Made by a program: the position numbers and the translations under genes. This document shows, in pieces, positions 47,200 through 57,100 of a DNA stretch of 64,000 bases. Position 1 is the first letter of the stretch, and each line of letters starts with the position of its first letter. Under the pieces are notes generated by a model, which saw only the letters and a list, made by a program, of their open reading frames with translations, was not told the origin of the DNA and did not search any database. Source of the stretch: Curtobacterium sp. MCLR17_007 (GTDB lineage: Bacteria > Actinomycetota > Actinomycetes > Actinomycetales > Microbacteriaceae); assembly GCF_003234655.2 (NCBI RefSeq), contig NZ_CP126271.1:1116001-1180000 (forward strand). Direction: 5' to 3'.

Positions 47200-47989
47200 C
47201 CTCCGCGCGTTCGCGGGCGGGACGACCTCGCACGGCATGCACCAGCTGCTGCGCGGGGCTCCGCGCGAGCGGCGGGTGTTCCCCGCCGGGGTGTTCCTGT
47301 ACGAGGCGGACGACCGCCGGGTGCTGTTCGACACCGGCTACGCCGAGCACCCCTGGCGGACCGGTGCCGCCGGGTGGGCGTACCGCCGGCTGTTGCCGCC
47401 GGACGTGCCGCCCGGCGCGACGGTCGCCGAACAGCTCGACCCCGCGACGGTCACGCACGTGGTGCTCTCGCACCTGCACCCGGACCACGTGGGCGGTCTG
47501 CGGTCGTTCCCGCACGCGACGCTGGTCGTCACCGAGGCGGTGCACCGAGCGATGCAGCGTCCCCGCGTGCGCGAGGGGGTGCTGCGCGGTCTCCTGCCGA
47601 CGGCGGCACGTCCGGGACCCGTCCACGTCGTCCCCCGATCGGCGTTCCGACCCGGTCCGCTCGGCCTGGACACCGCTGACCTGTTCGACGACGGGTCGTA
47701 CCTGCTCGTCGACCTGCCGGGGCACGCTGACGGGCACCTCGGCGCCCTGGTGGAGGACCGGGTGCTGGTGGCCGGTGACGCGGCCTGGGGCCGCGACCTG
47801 CTGGGGCAGGAACACCGGATCCGCGCGGTGCCACGCGCCGTCGCGCACGACGCCGACGCCCAGGCCCGGACGGCACGGACGCTGCTCGACGCCGAGCGTG
47901 CCGGTGTGCGCCTGGCGTTCAGCCACGACGCACACCCGACGGGCGTCGACCTGCTCGCACCGAGACCGCACCACCTGGGGGGACCATGA
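47192..47989 (+). CDS. MBL-fold metallo-hydrolase
   Basis: 265 residues from GTG 47192, overlapping the reductase gene by 8 bp and KAS III by ATGA. The metal site HLHPDH is at 94-99, and further ligands are in LPGHADGHLG, VAGDAAWG and FSHDAHPTG. The layout matches the lactonase/quorum-quenching and AttM/AiiA-like group of the superfamily rather than glyoxalase II. Its tight coupling to a reductase and a ketoacyl synthase suggests hydrolysis of a lactone or thioester made by them (inference). Confidence 0.85.
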   Translation: MGSLRAFAGGTTSHGMHQLLRGAPRERRVFPAGVFLYEADDRRVLFDTGYAEHPWRTGAAGWAYRRLLPPDVPPGATVAEQLDPATVTHVVLSHLHPDHVGGLRSFPHATLVVTEAVHRAMQRPRVREGVLRGLLPTAARPGPVHVVPRSAFRPGPLGLDTADLFDDGSYLLVDLPGHADGHLGALVEDRVLVAGDAAWGRDLLGQEHRIRAVPRAVAHDADAQARTARTLLDAERAGVRLAFSHDAHPTGVDLLAPRPHHLGGP

Positions 47990-48993
47990 AGACCTGTCGC
48001 ATCACCGGCTGGGGCACGTACCTGCCCGACGACACCGTGACGTTCGCCACCCGGTCGGGGACCGCCACGCGCTACCGCGTCGCGGACGACGTGTCGCAGC
48101 TCGACATGCTCGTCGCAGCGGCCGACCGGGCGATCCGCCGGGCCGACCTGGGACCGGACGACGTCGACTGTGTGATCGCGGCGTGCGCCGCTGGCGTCCA
48201 ACCGATCCCGTGCACGGCTGCCCTTGTGATGGAACGCGTCGCCCCCGGGGCACGCGCCGCGGCCTTCGACGTGAACTCCACCTGCACGAGCTTCATCACC
48301 GCGCTCGACATCGCGTCGCGCTACCTGGCCGACGGGGTGTACGAGCACGTCCTGATCGTGTCGGGGGACGTCGGGTCACGGTTCCTCGACCCGGCGGAGC
48401 GGGAGTCCTGGGAACTGTTCTCGGACGCGGCGGCCGCCGTCGTGGTGAGCCGCGCCGGGGCCACCCCTGCGGACCGCCCCGACGTCGACGCGCGCCCCGA
48501 CGTCGACGTCCTCCCCGACGTCGACGTCCGCCCCGGCGTCCTGGCCAGCCTGCAGCAGACCTGGCCAGCACACGCGCACGACACCGAGCTGCGCGGTGGC
48601 CTCTCCCGGTTCCCGGCCCAGGACTACGCCGACGGCGACCCGGCCGACTACCGCTTCGACATGCACGGCCGTCGTGCGCTCATGGGCATGCTCCGGGTCC
48701 TGCCGGGGTTCTTCGAGCGGTTCTTCACCGCGGCCGGGATCGGCGTCGAGGACCTGGACCTGGTCGTGCCGCACCAGGCGAGCGGAGCGCTCGGCATCGC
48801 GATGCGCCGGGTCGGCATCCCCGACGGCGCCTACGTCGACGCGGTCGCGGAGTACGGCAACATGGTCTCCGCCTCGGTGCCGTACACGCTGGCGACGTGC
48901 CTGGACGACGGCCGGGTGCGCCGCGGCGACACGGTGCTGCTGTGCGGGACGGCGGCAGGCCTGACCGCGAACGCACTCGCGCTGCGCCTGTGA
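47986..48993 (+). CDS. 3-oxoacyl-ACP synthase III-like condensing enzyme
   Basis: 335 residues from ATG 47986. The thiolase-fold triad is complete: Cys100 in VNSTCTSFITAL, His263 in VPHQASGAL and Asn292 in EYGNMVSAS. It is unlikely to be the housekeeping FabH, since no fab genes are adjacent. An in-frame run of 18-bp repeats (48478-48540) inserts PDVDAR/PDVDVL/PDVDVR at residues 165-185, in a surface loop after SRAGATPADR. Together with the reductase and MBL genes it forms a three-gene unit that may make or modify a beta-keto lipid. Confidence 0.88.
   Translation: MKTCRITGWGTYLPDDTVTFATRSGTATRYRVADDVSQLDMLVAAADRAIRRADLGPDDVDCVIAACAAGVQPIPCTAALVMERVAPGARAAAFDVNSTCTSFITALDIASRYLADGVYEHVLIVSGDVGSRFLDPAERESWELFSDAAAAVVVSRAGATPADRPDVDARPDVDVLPDVDVRPGVLASLQQTWPAHAHDTELRGGLSRFPAQDYADGDPADYRFDMHGRRALMGMLRVLPGFFERFFTAAGIGVEDLDLVVPHQASGALGIAMRRVGIPDGAYVDAVAEYGNMVSASVPYTLATCLDDGRVRRGDTVLLCGTAAGLTANALALRL
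48478..48540. repeat. 18-bp in-frame tandem repeat within the KAS III gene
   Basis: Three full units (48478-48495, 48496-48513, 48514-48531) plus a half unit, each beginning CCCGACGTCGAC, encode PDVD followed by two variable residues. Whole-codon units allow length change without frame loss. Confidence 0.8.
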
Positions 48994-49021
48994 CGCACCC
49001 GCGCGCCGCTACGCTGAGCGC

Positions 49022-49945
49022 ATGAGCACCGACGCCCCGCTGTCCGGCACGCAGCTGACCATCTCCGCCGCCGGCTCCACCGCCCGGATCGCGACCGTCG
49101 GGGCGACGCTCCGCTCCCTGCAGCACGACGACCGTGACCTGGTCGTGCCCTTCGACGCCGACCAGGTCCGTCCCGCGTTCCGCGGCGCCGTGCTGGCCCC
49201 GTGGCCGAACCGCGTCGTCGACGGCCGGTACACGTTCGACGGCGACGAGCACGAGCTCGCGCTCACCGAGCCGAAGCGCTCGCACGCGCTGCACGGACTG
49301 GCCGCCTGGACGGACTTCGACGTCGAGTCCGTCGCCGCCGACCGCGTCGTGCTCAGCACCACCGTGCAGGCGCAGGAGGGCTACCCCTTCCGCGTGGTCG
49401 TCCGGGTCGAGTACCGGATCGACGCCGACGGGCTGCACACGACGGTCACCGGCACGAACACCGGCGACCGTCCGGCGCCGTGGGGGACCGGTCCGCACCC
49501 GTACCTGGTCGCGGGCGCCGGCACGGTCGACGACTGGGCGCTGACGCTGCCCGCGGCGGAGGTGCTCGAGGTCACGCCCGACCGTCTGATGCCGACCGAC
49601 CTGGTCCCCGTGCACGACGAGTTCGACCTGCGCACGGCGACGCCGATCGGCACCCGGTTCATCGACCATGCCTTCACCGGCTTCGACCGTGACGCCGAGG
49701 GCACCGCGACCATCACGCTGACGGCGGCGGACGGTCACGGCGTTCGGATGCTCTTCGGCACGGACTGCCCGTGGGCCCAGGTGCACACCGCCGACCACGT
49801 CGTGCCCGAGTACCACCGCGTCGGACTGGCCGTCGAACCGATGACGTGCGCCCCGGACGCGTTCAACGCCGGACACGACCGGGGGCTCGTCGTGCTCGAA
49901 CCCGGTGCGTCGCACCCCGCCTCGTGGACGATCCAGGCGGTCTGA
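49022..49945 (+). CDS. aldose 1-epimerase family protein
   Basis: 307 residues from ATG 49022. The galactose-mutarotase fold signatures are present: PWPNRVVDGRY (60-70), HALHG (88-92), GPHPYL with His159, and the catalytic-base Glu293 in VLEPGASH. It interconverts sugar anomers. Substrate may be glucose, galactose or another hexose. It overlaps the following pabB gene by 22 bp. Confidence 0.92.
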   Translation: MSTDAPLSGTQLTISAAGSTARIATVGATLRSLQHDDRDLVVPFDADQVRPAFRGAVLAPWPNRVVDGRYTFDGDEHELALTEPKRSHALHGLAAWTDFDVESVAADRVVLSTTVQAQEGYPFRVVVRVEYRIDADGLHTTVTGTNTGDRPAPWGTGPHPYLVAGAGTVDDWALTLPAAEVLEVTPDRLMPTDLVPVHDEFDLRTATPIGTRFIDHAFTGFDRDAEGTATITLTAADGHGVRMLFGTDCPWAQVHTADHVVPEYHRVGLAVEPMTCAPDAFNAGHDRGLVVLEPGASHPASWTIQAV

Positions 49946-51429
49946 CCCCGCGGATCGCGTCGCGTCGGCTCGACGCGGTCGACCTCGAGGCGCTCGCCGT
50001 CGGACAGGACGGCGAGTTCGTCTGGCTCGACTCGGCCCTGCCCGCGGGGGCCCCGCCACGCGCTCGGGACCGAGCACGCTGGTCCGTCCTGGCGCCGTGC
50101 GACGGCCCGTTCGCCACGCGGTTCCGGCACGAGGCACGGCGCGCGGTGCTCGACGTGCCCACGGCCGCCGCGACGTGGTTCGGCCCGAGCCGCTCCGAGG
50201 ACCGCCCCGCCTTCGCCGTGCTGCGCGACCTGCTGTGCCGGACGCCGACACTCGAGGAACCACTCCCCGGACTCGGCTTCGCGCTCGGCTGGGTCGGGTT
50301 CCTCGGCTACGAGCTCGGCCGTGAGTCGGGCGGTGCGGACCGGACCGCCCGGCGACACGCCGACGCCGAGCTGTGGTTCGTGGACCGGGCGGTCGTCGTC
50401 CGCGACGACGGCGCGGCGTGGGCGCTCGCCCTGGTGAGCGACGCGGAACCGGCGGCGACGTCGGCGAACCAGGCGTGGCTCGAGTCGGTGACCGGTCCGC
50501 CGACCGTTCCGAGCGGGACCGTCGGCACCACGAGCCTCCCGACCGGTGTGGCGGCGACCGGTCGCGTCACGCGCGCCGCCCACGAGCGTTCGGTCGACGC
50601 GTGCCGCGCCGAGATCCGTGAGGGCAACGCCTTCCAGGTGTGTCTCACGACCGTCTTCACCCTGCCGGTGGCCGGACGGGAGGCCCTGGTCGACTCCGAC
50701 GCGGACCCGCAGCTCGCCGAGTACCTGCGGATGCGGGCGGTCGACCCCGTCCCGTTCGCTGCGTACCTGCGGCTCGGCCCGCTGCGTGTGGCCAGCCGGT
50801 CGCCGGAGCGGTTCCTGCGGATCGGGGCGGACGGGACGGTGCTGGCGGAGCCGATCAAGGGGACTCGCCGACGGTCCCCGGACCCGGTGGCGGACCGGAC
50901 GGTCCGGGCGGAGCTGGCGGCGAGCGTGAAGGACCGGGCCGAGAACGTGATGATCGTGGACCTCATGCGGAACGACCTGCTGCGGACGGCGGTGCCGGGG
51001 TCGGTGCACGTCGACCGCCTGTGCGACGTCGAGACGTACGCCAGCGTGCACCAGATGGTGTCGACGATCGGTGCGCGGGTGCCGGAGGGGACCTCGCGGG
51101 CGGAGGTCGTGCGGGCGGCGTTCCCACCGGGGTCGATGACGGGGGCGCCGAAGACCAGCGCGATGGCGATCGCCGACCGGCTCGAGGACGCGCCGCGCGG
51201 GGTCTACTCGGGCGTGATCGGGTACTTCTCGGCGAGCGGGGCGGTCGACCTGTCGGTGGTGATCCGCACACTGGTGACGGTGGTCGGTCCTGCGGGGTCC
51301 GCGGTCTCGCGCACGCTCGGAGCCGGCGGGGCGGTGACCTGGTCGTCCGTCGCGGCGGACGAGGCGACCGAGGTCGAGACGAAGACGCGCTCGGTCCTCG
51401 GCAGTCTGGGGGCCGTCGCCCGCTGGTGA
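49924..51429 (+). CDS. pabB: aminodeoxychorismate synthase component I
   Basis: About 501 residues from GTG 49924, the only good start, lying within the end of the epimerase gene. The chorismate-binding domain has PIKGTRRR at 310-317, DLMRNDL, and PPGSMTGAPK. The Lys in PIKGT is the PabB hallmark (anthranilate synthase has PIAGT), so it makes aminodeoxychorismate for folate rather than anthranilate. The N-terminal 190 residues are the usual regulatory domain. No glutamine amidotransferase gene is nearby, so PabA must be elsewhere. Confidence 0.9.
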   Translation: MDDPGGLTPRIASRRLDAVDLEALAVGQDGEFVWLDSALPAGAPPRARDRARWSVLAPCDGPFATRFRHEARRAVLDVPTAAATWFGPSRSEDRPAFAVLRDLLCRTPTLEEPLPGLGFALGWVGFLGYELGRESGGADRTARRHADAELWFVDRAVVVRDDGAAWALALVSDAEPAATSANQAWLESVTGPPTVPSGTVGTTSLPTGVAATGRVTRAAHERSVDACRAEIREGNAFQVCLTTVFTLPVAGREALVDSDADPQLAEYLRMRAVDPVPFAAYLRLGPLRVASRSPERFLRIGADGTVLAEPIKGTRRRSPDPVADRTVRAELAASVKDRAENVMIVDLMRNDLLRTAVPGSVHVDRLCDVETYASVHQMVSTIGARVPEGTSRAEVVRAAFPPGSMTGAPKTSAMAIADRLEDAPRGVYSGVIGYFSASGAVDLSVVIRTLVTVVGPAGSAVSRTLGAGGAVTWSSVAADEATEVETKTRSVLGSLGAVARW

Positions 51430-51449
51430 CCCGTCGCGGGCATCCGGTT

Positions 51450-51465
51450 TCGAACGCGTGTTCGA
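51450..51465. promoter_or_regulatory. SOS (LexA) box 1
   Basis: TCGAACGCGTGTTCGA is a perfect TCGAAC-N4-GTTCGA operator, 20 bp after the pabB stop and 79 bp before the imuA' ATG. It is the distal of two perfect boxes. Confidence 0.88.
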
Positions 51466-51493
51466 CCGGGTTGTCCGCGGATGTCAGACCCGA

Positions 51494-51522
51494 TTGACAT
51501 CATCGAACACATGTTCGAATAT
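51494..51522 (+). promoter_or_regulatory. SOS promoter with LexA box 2 in the spacer (leaderless)
   Basis: TTGACA (51494-51499) and GAATAT (51517-51522) are separated by 17 bp. A second perfect LexA box, TCGAACACATGTTCGA (51503-51518), fills the spacer. Bound LexA would block RNA polymerase directly. The expected transcription start, about 7 bp after the -10, falls on ATG 51529, giving a leaderless mRNA. Confidence 0.85.
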
Positions 51523-51528
51523 GAGGGC

Positions 51529-52443
51529 ATGCAAACGGCGGCGGCACTCCGGTCGCCCGACTCCGAACGGGGCGGGCGGAGCGATGCTGCGTCGGGGCGT
51601 GCTGCGCCGGGGCGTGCTGCGCCGGTGCGTGCTGCGTCGGCGCGTGCTGCACGCGGCAGTGACCACCTGGGGGACGCCCGGGCGGCGCTCGACCGGATCA
51701 CGTCGCTGCGGTCCCGTGTCTCGGACATGGAGTCCACCCGGGTCGACACCGCCGGGCTCCCCACGGCGCCGGCACTCGAACCGCTGCTGCCCGGCGGGGC
51801 GATCCGCGCCGGGGGCACGTACGCGGTGCCCGAGTCGGTGCTGCTCGCGATGACCATGCTGCAGGCGGCATCGGCAGCGGGGGCGTGGTGCGCGGTCGTG
51901 GGTGTGCCGTCCTTCGGGGTCGAGGCCGCGGCTGCCGCGGGGATCGACCTCGAACGACTCGTCCTGGTGCCCGACCCGGGTGACCAGTGGCTCGCCGTGA
52001 CGGCGGCGATGGCCGACGTCGCCCAGATCGTCCTGACCCGCCCGCTCGGCCGGATCGTGCCCGGTGACGTCGCGCGGCTCTCGGCGCGGTTGCGGCAGCG
52101 CGGCGGAGCCCTCGTCGCACTCGGCTCGTGGCCGGGGGCTGACGTCACGCTGCGGGTCACCGCGTCGACGTGGAGCGGCATCGGGCAGGGGCACGGGCAC
52201 CTGACCGAACGGCGCGCCACCGTGACGGCGACCGGGCGAGCGGGAGCCATGCGTCCGATCAGCACCGAGCTGCTCCTGCCGGCGGCCGACGGTGCCGTCC
52301 GAGCAGCGACCGTGGCACCGGTGGCGCTGCCCGGCGGCGGCTCGGGTGTCTCGGACATCTCGGTCGGCTCGGGTGGCTCGGGTGTCGCTGGTGTCGAGCG
52401 GGGCGACGAACGTGGCATGCGACCCGTGGCGGTGGCGTCGTGA
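51529..52443 (+). CDS. imuA': ImuA'-like mutasome protein
   Basis: 304 residues from ATG 51529; an ATG further upstream (51481) would include the LexA box and promoter and is rejected. After an Ala/Arg-rich N-terminus (ASGRAAPGRAAPVRAASARAAR) the RecA-like fold is seen (LEPLLPGGAIRAGGTYAVPES, AAGAWCAVVGVPSFGVEAAA, LVALGSW) without a convincing Walker A. This matches the actinobacterial ImuA' protein that connects ImuB and DnaE2 in SOS mutagenesis. It overlaps imuB by GTGA. Confidence 0.88.
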   Translation: MQTAAALRSPDSERGGRSDAASGRAAPGRAAPVRAASARAARGSDHLGDARAALDRITSLRSRVSDMESTRVDTAGLPTAPALEPLLPGGAIRAGGTYAVPESVLLAMTMLQAASAAGAWCAVVGVPSFGVEAAAAAGIDLERLVLVPDPGDQWLAVTAAMADVAQIVLTRPLGRIVPGDVARLSARLRQRGGALVALGSWPGADVTLRVTASTWSGIGQGHGHLTERRATVTATGRAGAMRPISTELLLPAADGAVRAATVAPVALPGGGSGVSDISVGSGGSGVAGVERGDERGMRPVAVAS

Positions 52444-54068
52444 TCGCCCAGGGGCGTGTGCGCGCCGACGCGATCGCCCGTGGCGGGGCGCTGCCGGAAC
52501 CGCCACCCACCCGCACCATCGTGCTCTGGTGCCCGGACTGGCCGGTGATCGCCGCCGCCCGCGCTGCCGGCTGCCCACCGGAGCAGCCCTTCGCCGTGGT
52601 GGCGAAGGGCCTGGTGTTCGCCAGCTCGGCGTCGGCCCGCCAGCAGGGCGTCGCCCGGGGCATCCGGCTCCGTGAAGCCCAGGCGCGCTGTCCCGGGCTC
52701 GTCGTGCAGCCCTACGACGACGCCCTCGACCACCGCGCGTTCGAGCCGGTCATCCGCGCGGTCGAAGCCGCGGTCCCGGGCGTCGAGGTGGTGCGCCCCG
52801 GCACCCTCGCCCTGCGCTCCCGGGGTCCGGCGCGGTACTACGGCGGTGAACGTGCGGCGGCGGCGACCCTGGCGGGCATCGCGGCCGACCACGGGGCGCC
52901 CATGGTCCGTGCCGGTGTCGCGGACACCCCCTTCGCGGCGGAGCAGGCCGCTCGTGCCCGTCCGGTGCGTCCGGGCGAACGGGTCCGGATCGTGCCGGTC
53001 GCGGCGTCGGCGGAGTTCCTGGCGGGGCTGCCGCTCGGCGTGCTCGGCGACCCCGACCTGGCGACCGTGCTGGACCGGCTCGGGATCACCACCCTCGGGG
53101 CGTTCGCCCGGCTCAGCGACGAGCAGGTCCGCGACCGGTTCGGTGTCCCCGGGGCGTTCCTGCACCGGTTGGCGGCCGGACGCGACCCGCGCGAGGTCGC
53201 AGCACGCGACATCCCGCCCGAACTCCGGGTGGAAGCATCGTTCGAGCCGCCGCTCGACCGCGCCGACCAGGTCGCGTTCGCCTTCCGACGGTCGGCCGAC
53301 GACTTCGCGGCACGGCTCCGGGCCGCGGGACTCGTGGCCACCACCATCCGTGTCGGCATCGTCGACGAACGGGACATCCTGCTCGAGCGCACCTGGGCGC
53401 ACCCGCGCTGGTTCGACGCCGCCGACGTGGTCGACCGCGTGCGCTGGCAGCTCGCGGGCGGGGTCGACCCCACCGGACTCGAAGCCCCGGTGACCTCGGT
53501 CGTGCTCGACCCGGTCGCCGTCGACGACATGGCGAACCACGAGCGTGGGCTGTGGGGGTCGGGTCCGGACGAGCGCGTGCACCACGGGCTCGCGCGCATC
53601 CAGGGCATGGTCGGACACGACGGCGTGGTCAGTCCGCGCGTCGGCGGCGGCCGGACCCTGTCCGAGCGAATCGTCCTCGTCCCCTGGGGTGACGCCCCGC
53701 CGGGTGGTGAGCGGGCACTGGCGACCGTGCGCGACCGGCCGTGGCCCGGCAGGCTCCCGGGGCCACCGCCCGCCACGGTGCTCGAACGCCCGCGGCCGGT
53801 CGACGTGATCGCGGCGGACGGCACCGGGGTGGGCGTCGACGAGCGCGGCGTGCTCTCGGGTGCACCCGAGCGCTTCCGCGCCGACGGCGACCGCGGCGGG
53901 GGGTTCGCGGCGGTGACGGCGTGGGCCGGACCCTGGCCCCTGGTCGTGCGCTGGTGGGAAGCGGGCGGTCGACGGCTGCATCGCCTGCAGCTCGTCGATG
54001 CCGAGGGCCGAGCCTGGTACCTCGTGCTCGCCGACCACCGCTGGTGGGCAGAAGCGGTCGCGACGTGA
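52440..54068 (+). CDS. imuB: ImuB, inactive Y-family polymerase-like protein
   Basis: 542 residues from GTG 52440. The N-terminal Y-family domain (VLWCPDWPVIAAARAAGCPPEQPF) lacks the catalytic acidic pattern of active enzymes (DMDAFFA in Pol IV), as expected of ImuB, which recruits DnaE2 to the sliding clamp rather than polymerising. The thumb and little-finger-like regions (LGVLGDPDLATVLDRLGITTLGAFARL) follow. The C-terminal WWEAGG...YLVLADHRWWAEAV is the usual ImuB tail. A clamp-binding motif was not securely placed. Confidence 0.9.
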   Translation: MIAQGRVRADAIARGGALPEPPPTRTIVLWCPDWPVIAAARAAGCPPEQPFAVVAKGLVFASSASARQQGVARGIRLREAQARCPGLVVQPYDDALDHRAFEPVIRAVEAAVPGVEVVRPGTLALRSRGPARYYGGERAAAATLAGIAADHGAPMVRAGVADTPFAAEQAARARPVRPGERVRIVPVAASAEFLAGLPLGVLGDPDLATVLDRLGITTLGAFARLSDEQVRDRFGVPGAFLHRLAAGRDPREVAARDIPPELRVEASFEPPLDRADQVAFAFRRSADDFAARLRAAGLVATTIRVGIVDERDILLERTWAHPRWFDAADVVDRVRWQLAGGVDPTGLEAPVTSVVLDPVAVDDMANHERGLWGSGPDERVHHGLARIQGMVGHDGVVSPRVGGGRTLSERIVLVPWGDAPPGGERALATVRDRPWPGRLPGPPPATVLERPRPVDVIAADGTGVGVDERGVLSGAPERFRADGDRGGGFAAVTAWAGPWPLVVRWWEAGGRRLHRLQLVDAEGRAWYLVLADHRWWAEAVAT

Positions 54069-54141
54069 CGGCCACCACGCAGGTCGGGACGGCCACGCAG
54101 GTCGGGACGACCGACGAGACGACCACGACGAAGGGCACCTG

Positions 54142-57100
54142 ATGGGCTACAGCAACCCGCCGATCCCGTGGTCGGAGTTCGAGCGTGCCCTCTCCGACGA
54201 GCGGAGCCCGGGTTCGGGGCACGCCGGCGACGGCGGGGACAGTCCCGCGTGGTCCCGCAAGCGCGAGCCCTACGCCCCCGCCTCCCGAGCGGACGGCGCG
54301 GTCGACGGGCCACCCACCGTGCCGTACGCCGAACTGCACGCGCACTCGACCTTCAGCTTCCTCGACGGTGCCAGCCAGCCCGAGCACCTGTTCGAGGAAG
54401 CTGCCCGTCTGCGGCTGCACGCCCTGGCGCTCACCGACCACGACGGCCTGTACGGTGCCGCCCGCATGGCCGAGGTGGCCGAGGCGTACCCGACCGTCGG
54501 CACCGTCTACGGCACCGAGCTCTCCCTCGGGCTGACGGCGCCGCAGAACGGCGTGCCCGACCCCGAGGGCTCGCACCTGCTGCTGCTCGCCGACGGCCAG
54601 GACGGCTACCACCGCCTGGCGGGGGCCATCACGAGCGCGCACCTGGCGGCCGGGTCCGAGAAGGGGCGGCCGCGCTACGACCTCGACGACCTGGCCGCCC
54701 GGGCGGACGGACACTGGCGCGTGCTCACCGGCTGCCGGAAGGGCACGGTGCGACAGGCGCTCGACCAGGGCGGCGAGTCAGCGGCCGACACCGCGCTGCG
54801 GGCACTGCTCGACCGGTTCGGCACCGGCAACGTCGTCGTGGAGCTGCTCGACCACGGCGACCCGCTCGACAGCGCCCGGAACGACGTCCTGGCCGCGCTG
54901 GCCACCCGGCACGCGCTGCCGCTCGTCGCCACGGGCAACGTCCACTACGCCACCCCGGACCGCTTCCCGGTGGCGACGGCACTCGCCGCCGTCCGCGCGC
55001 GGCGCAGCCTCGACGAGATCGACGGCTGGCTCCCGGCCGCCGACACGGCGCACCTGCGGTCGGGCGTCGAGATGGCCAGGCGGTTCGCGCGCTACCCGGG
55101 TGCGATCGAGAACACCGTCCGGATCGCGGACGAGATCGGGTTCCGGCTCAGGACGGTCAAGCCCGGGCTGCCCGACCTCGACGTCCCGGACGGACACACG
55201 GCGATGTCGTGGCTGCGGGAGCTCACGTGGACGGGGGCACGACAGCGCTACCCGGGCAGCGCTGACGGGGTCGACCCGCACAAGCGAGCGCGCATCGAGC
55301 GCGAGCTCGCGGTGATCGAGGACAAGAACTTCCCCGGCTACTTCCTCATCGTGCGGGACATGGTGCAGTACGCCCGTGGCAGGGGCATCCTCTGCCAGGG
55401 GCGCGGCTCTGCGGCGAACTCGGCGGTCTGCTACCTGCTCGAGATCACCGCGGTCGACTCGATCCGGTACGGGCTGCCCTTCGAGCGGTTCCTGTCGGCG
55501 ATGCGCGACGAAGAGCCCGACATCGACGTGGACTTCGACTCCGACCGACGCGAAGAGGTCATCCAGTACGTCTACGACAAGTACGGCCGGTACAACGCCG
55601 CTCAGGTCGCGAACGTCATCACCTACCGGCCGAAGGGCGCCGTCCGCGACATGGCGAAGGCGCTCGGTCACAGTCCCGGTCAACAGGACGCCTGGTCGAA
55701 GCAGGTCGAGCGGTGGGGGTCGGTGACCGAGAGCCAGGACCACGACATCCCGCCGGCGGTCGTCGGGCTGGCCAGCGACGTCCTCGGGTTCCCGCGGCAC
55801 CTCGGCATCCACTCCGGTGGCATGGTCCTGACCGACCGCCCGGTGGGCGAGGTCGTGCCGATCGAGCACGCCCGGATGGACGGCCGCACCGTGCTGCAGT
55901 GGGACAAGGACGACTGCGCCTACATGGGGCTCGTGAAGTTCGACATGCTCGGGCTCGGCATGCTCGCTGCGCTGCAGTACTCGTTCGACCTGGCGGCCGA
56001 GCACTGCGGGGAGCGCTGGGAGATGCACTCCATCCCCAAGGAAGAGCAGGGCGTCTACGACCAGCTGTGCCGTGCGGACACGATCGGGGTGTTCCAGGTC
56101 GAGTCCCGGGCGCAGATGGGCACCCTGCCCCGGTTGCTGCCGCGGCGGTTCTACGACCTGGTGATCGAGGTGGCGCTGGTCCGTCCCGGCCCGATCCAGG
56201 GCGGCGCCGTGCACCCGTACATCCGCCGACGCACCGGCGAGGAACCCATCACCTACATGCACCCCTCGCTCGAGCCGGTGCTCGAGCGGACCCTCGGCGT
56301 GCCGCTGTTCCAGGAGCAGCTCATGCAGATGGCCATCGCTGTCGGCAACTGCTCCGGCGACGACGCCGACCTGCTGCGGCGGGCGATGGGGTCGAAGCGC
56401 GGCCACGAGAAGATCGACCGGCTGCGCGACAAGCTCTACGCGGGCATGGCGGACAACGGCATCCACGGTGCCGACGCCGACGCGATCTACGCGAAGATCC
56501 AGGCGTTCGCCAACTTCGGCTTCGCGGAGAGCCACTCGATCAGCTTCGCCCTGATCGTCTACGCCAGCGCGTGGATGCGGTTGCACTACCCGGGGGCGTT
56601 CCTGGCGGCGCTGCTCCGTGCGCAGCCGATGGGCTTCTACTCACCCCAGACGCTGGTGGCCGACGCCCGGCGGCACGGGGTGCAGGTGCTCCGGCCGGAC
56701 ATCCTGCGGTCCGGGGTCGACGCGACGCTCGAGCCGGTCGACGGCGCGGTGCCGAGCGACGGTGCGGTGCCGGGCGGCGGCGCGGTGCCGGGCGGCGGCG
56801 CGGTGCCGAGCAGCGGCGCGGTGCCGGGCGGCGGTCACGGTGACGACGCCTGTCTCGCCACCGAGCAGCCGCCCGTGCTGCCCTTCGACAAGGCGTTGCC
56901 CGACGACACGGCGCGGCACCGGCGCGACGGCGCCTCGGCGGTGCGACTCGGGCTGGCCGAGGTGGCCTCGCTCGGTCGGAAGACCGCCGAGCGGATCGTC
57001 GCCGAGCGCGATGCGAACGGTGCCTTCGTGGACATGTCCGACCTGGCCCGCCGGGTCGGGCTGACGACGGCGCAGCTCGAGGCCCTGGCAGCCGCCGACG

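Noticed and set aside
47222..47245. Further full copy of the CCTCGCAC palindrome at the MBL gene start
   Set aside because: Only half the palindrome is present (ACCTCGCACGG followed by CATGCAC), so it is mentioned as a weak similarity, not counted as a copy.
49924..51429. Anthranilate synthase TrpE
   Set aside because: The PIKGT motif with Lys is that of aminodeoxychorismate synthase; TrpE has PIAGT, and no trp gene is adjacent.
51481..51528. Upstream ATG at 51481 as the imuA' start
   Set aside because: It would place a perfect LexA box and the -35/-10 promoter inside the coding region; ATG 51529 fits a leaderless start exactly.
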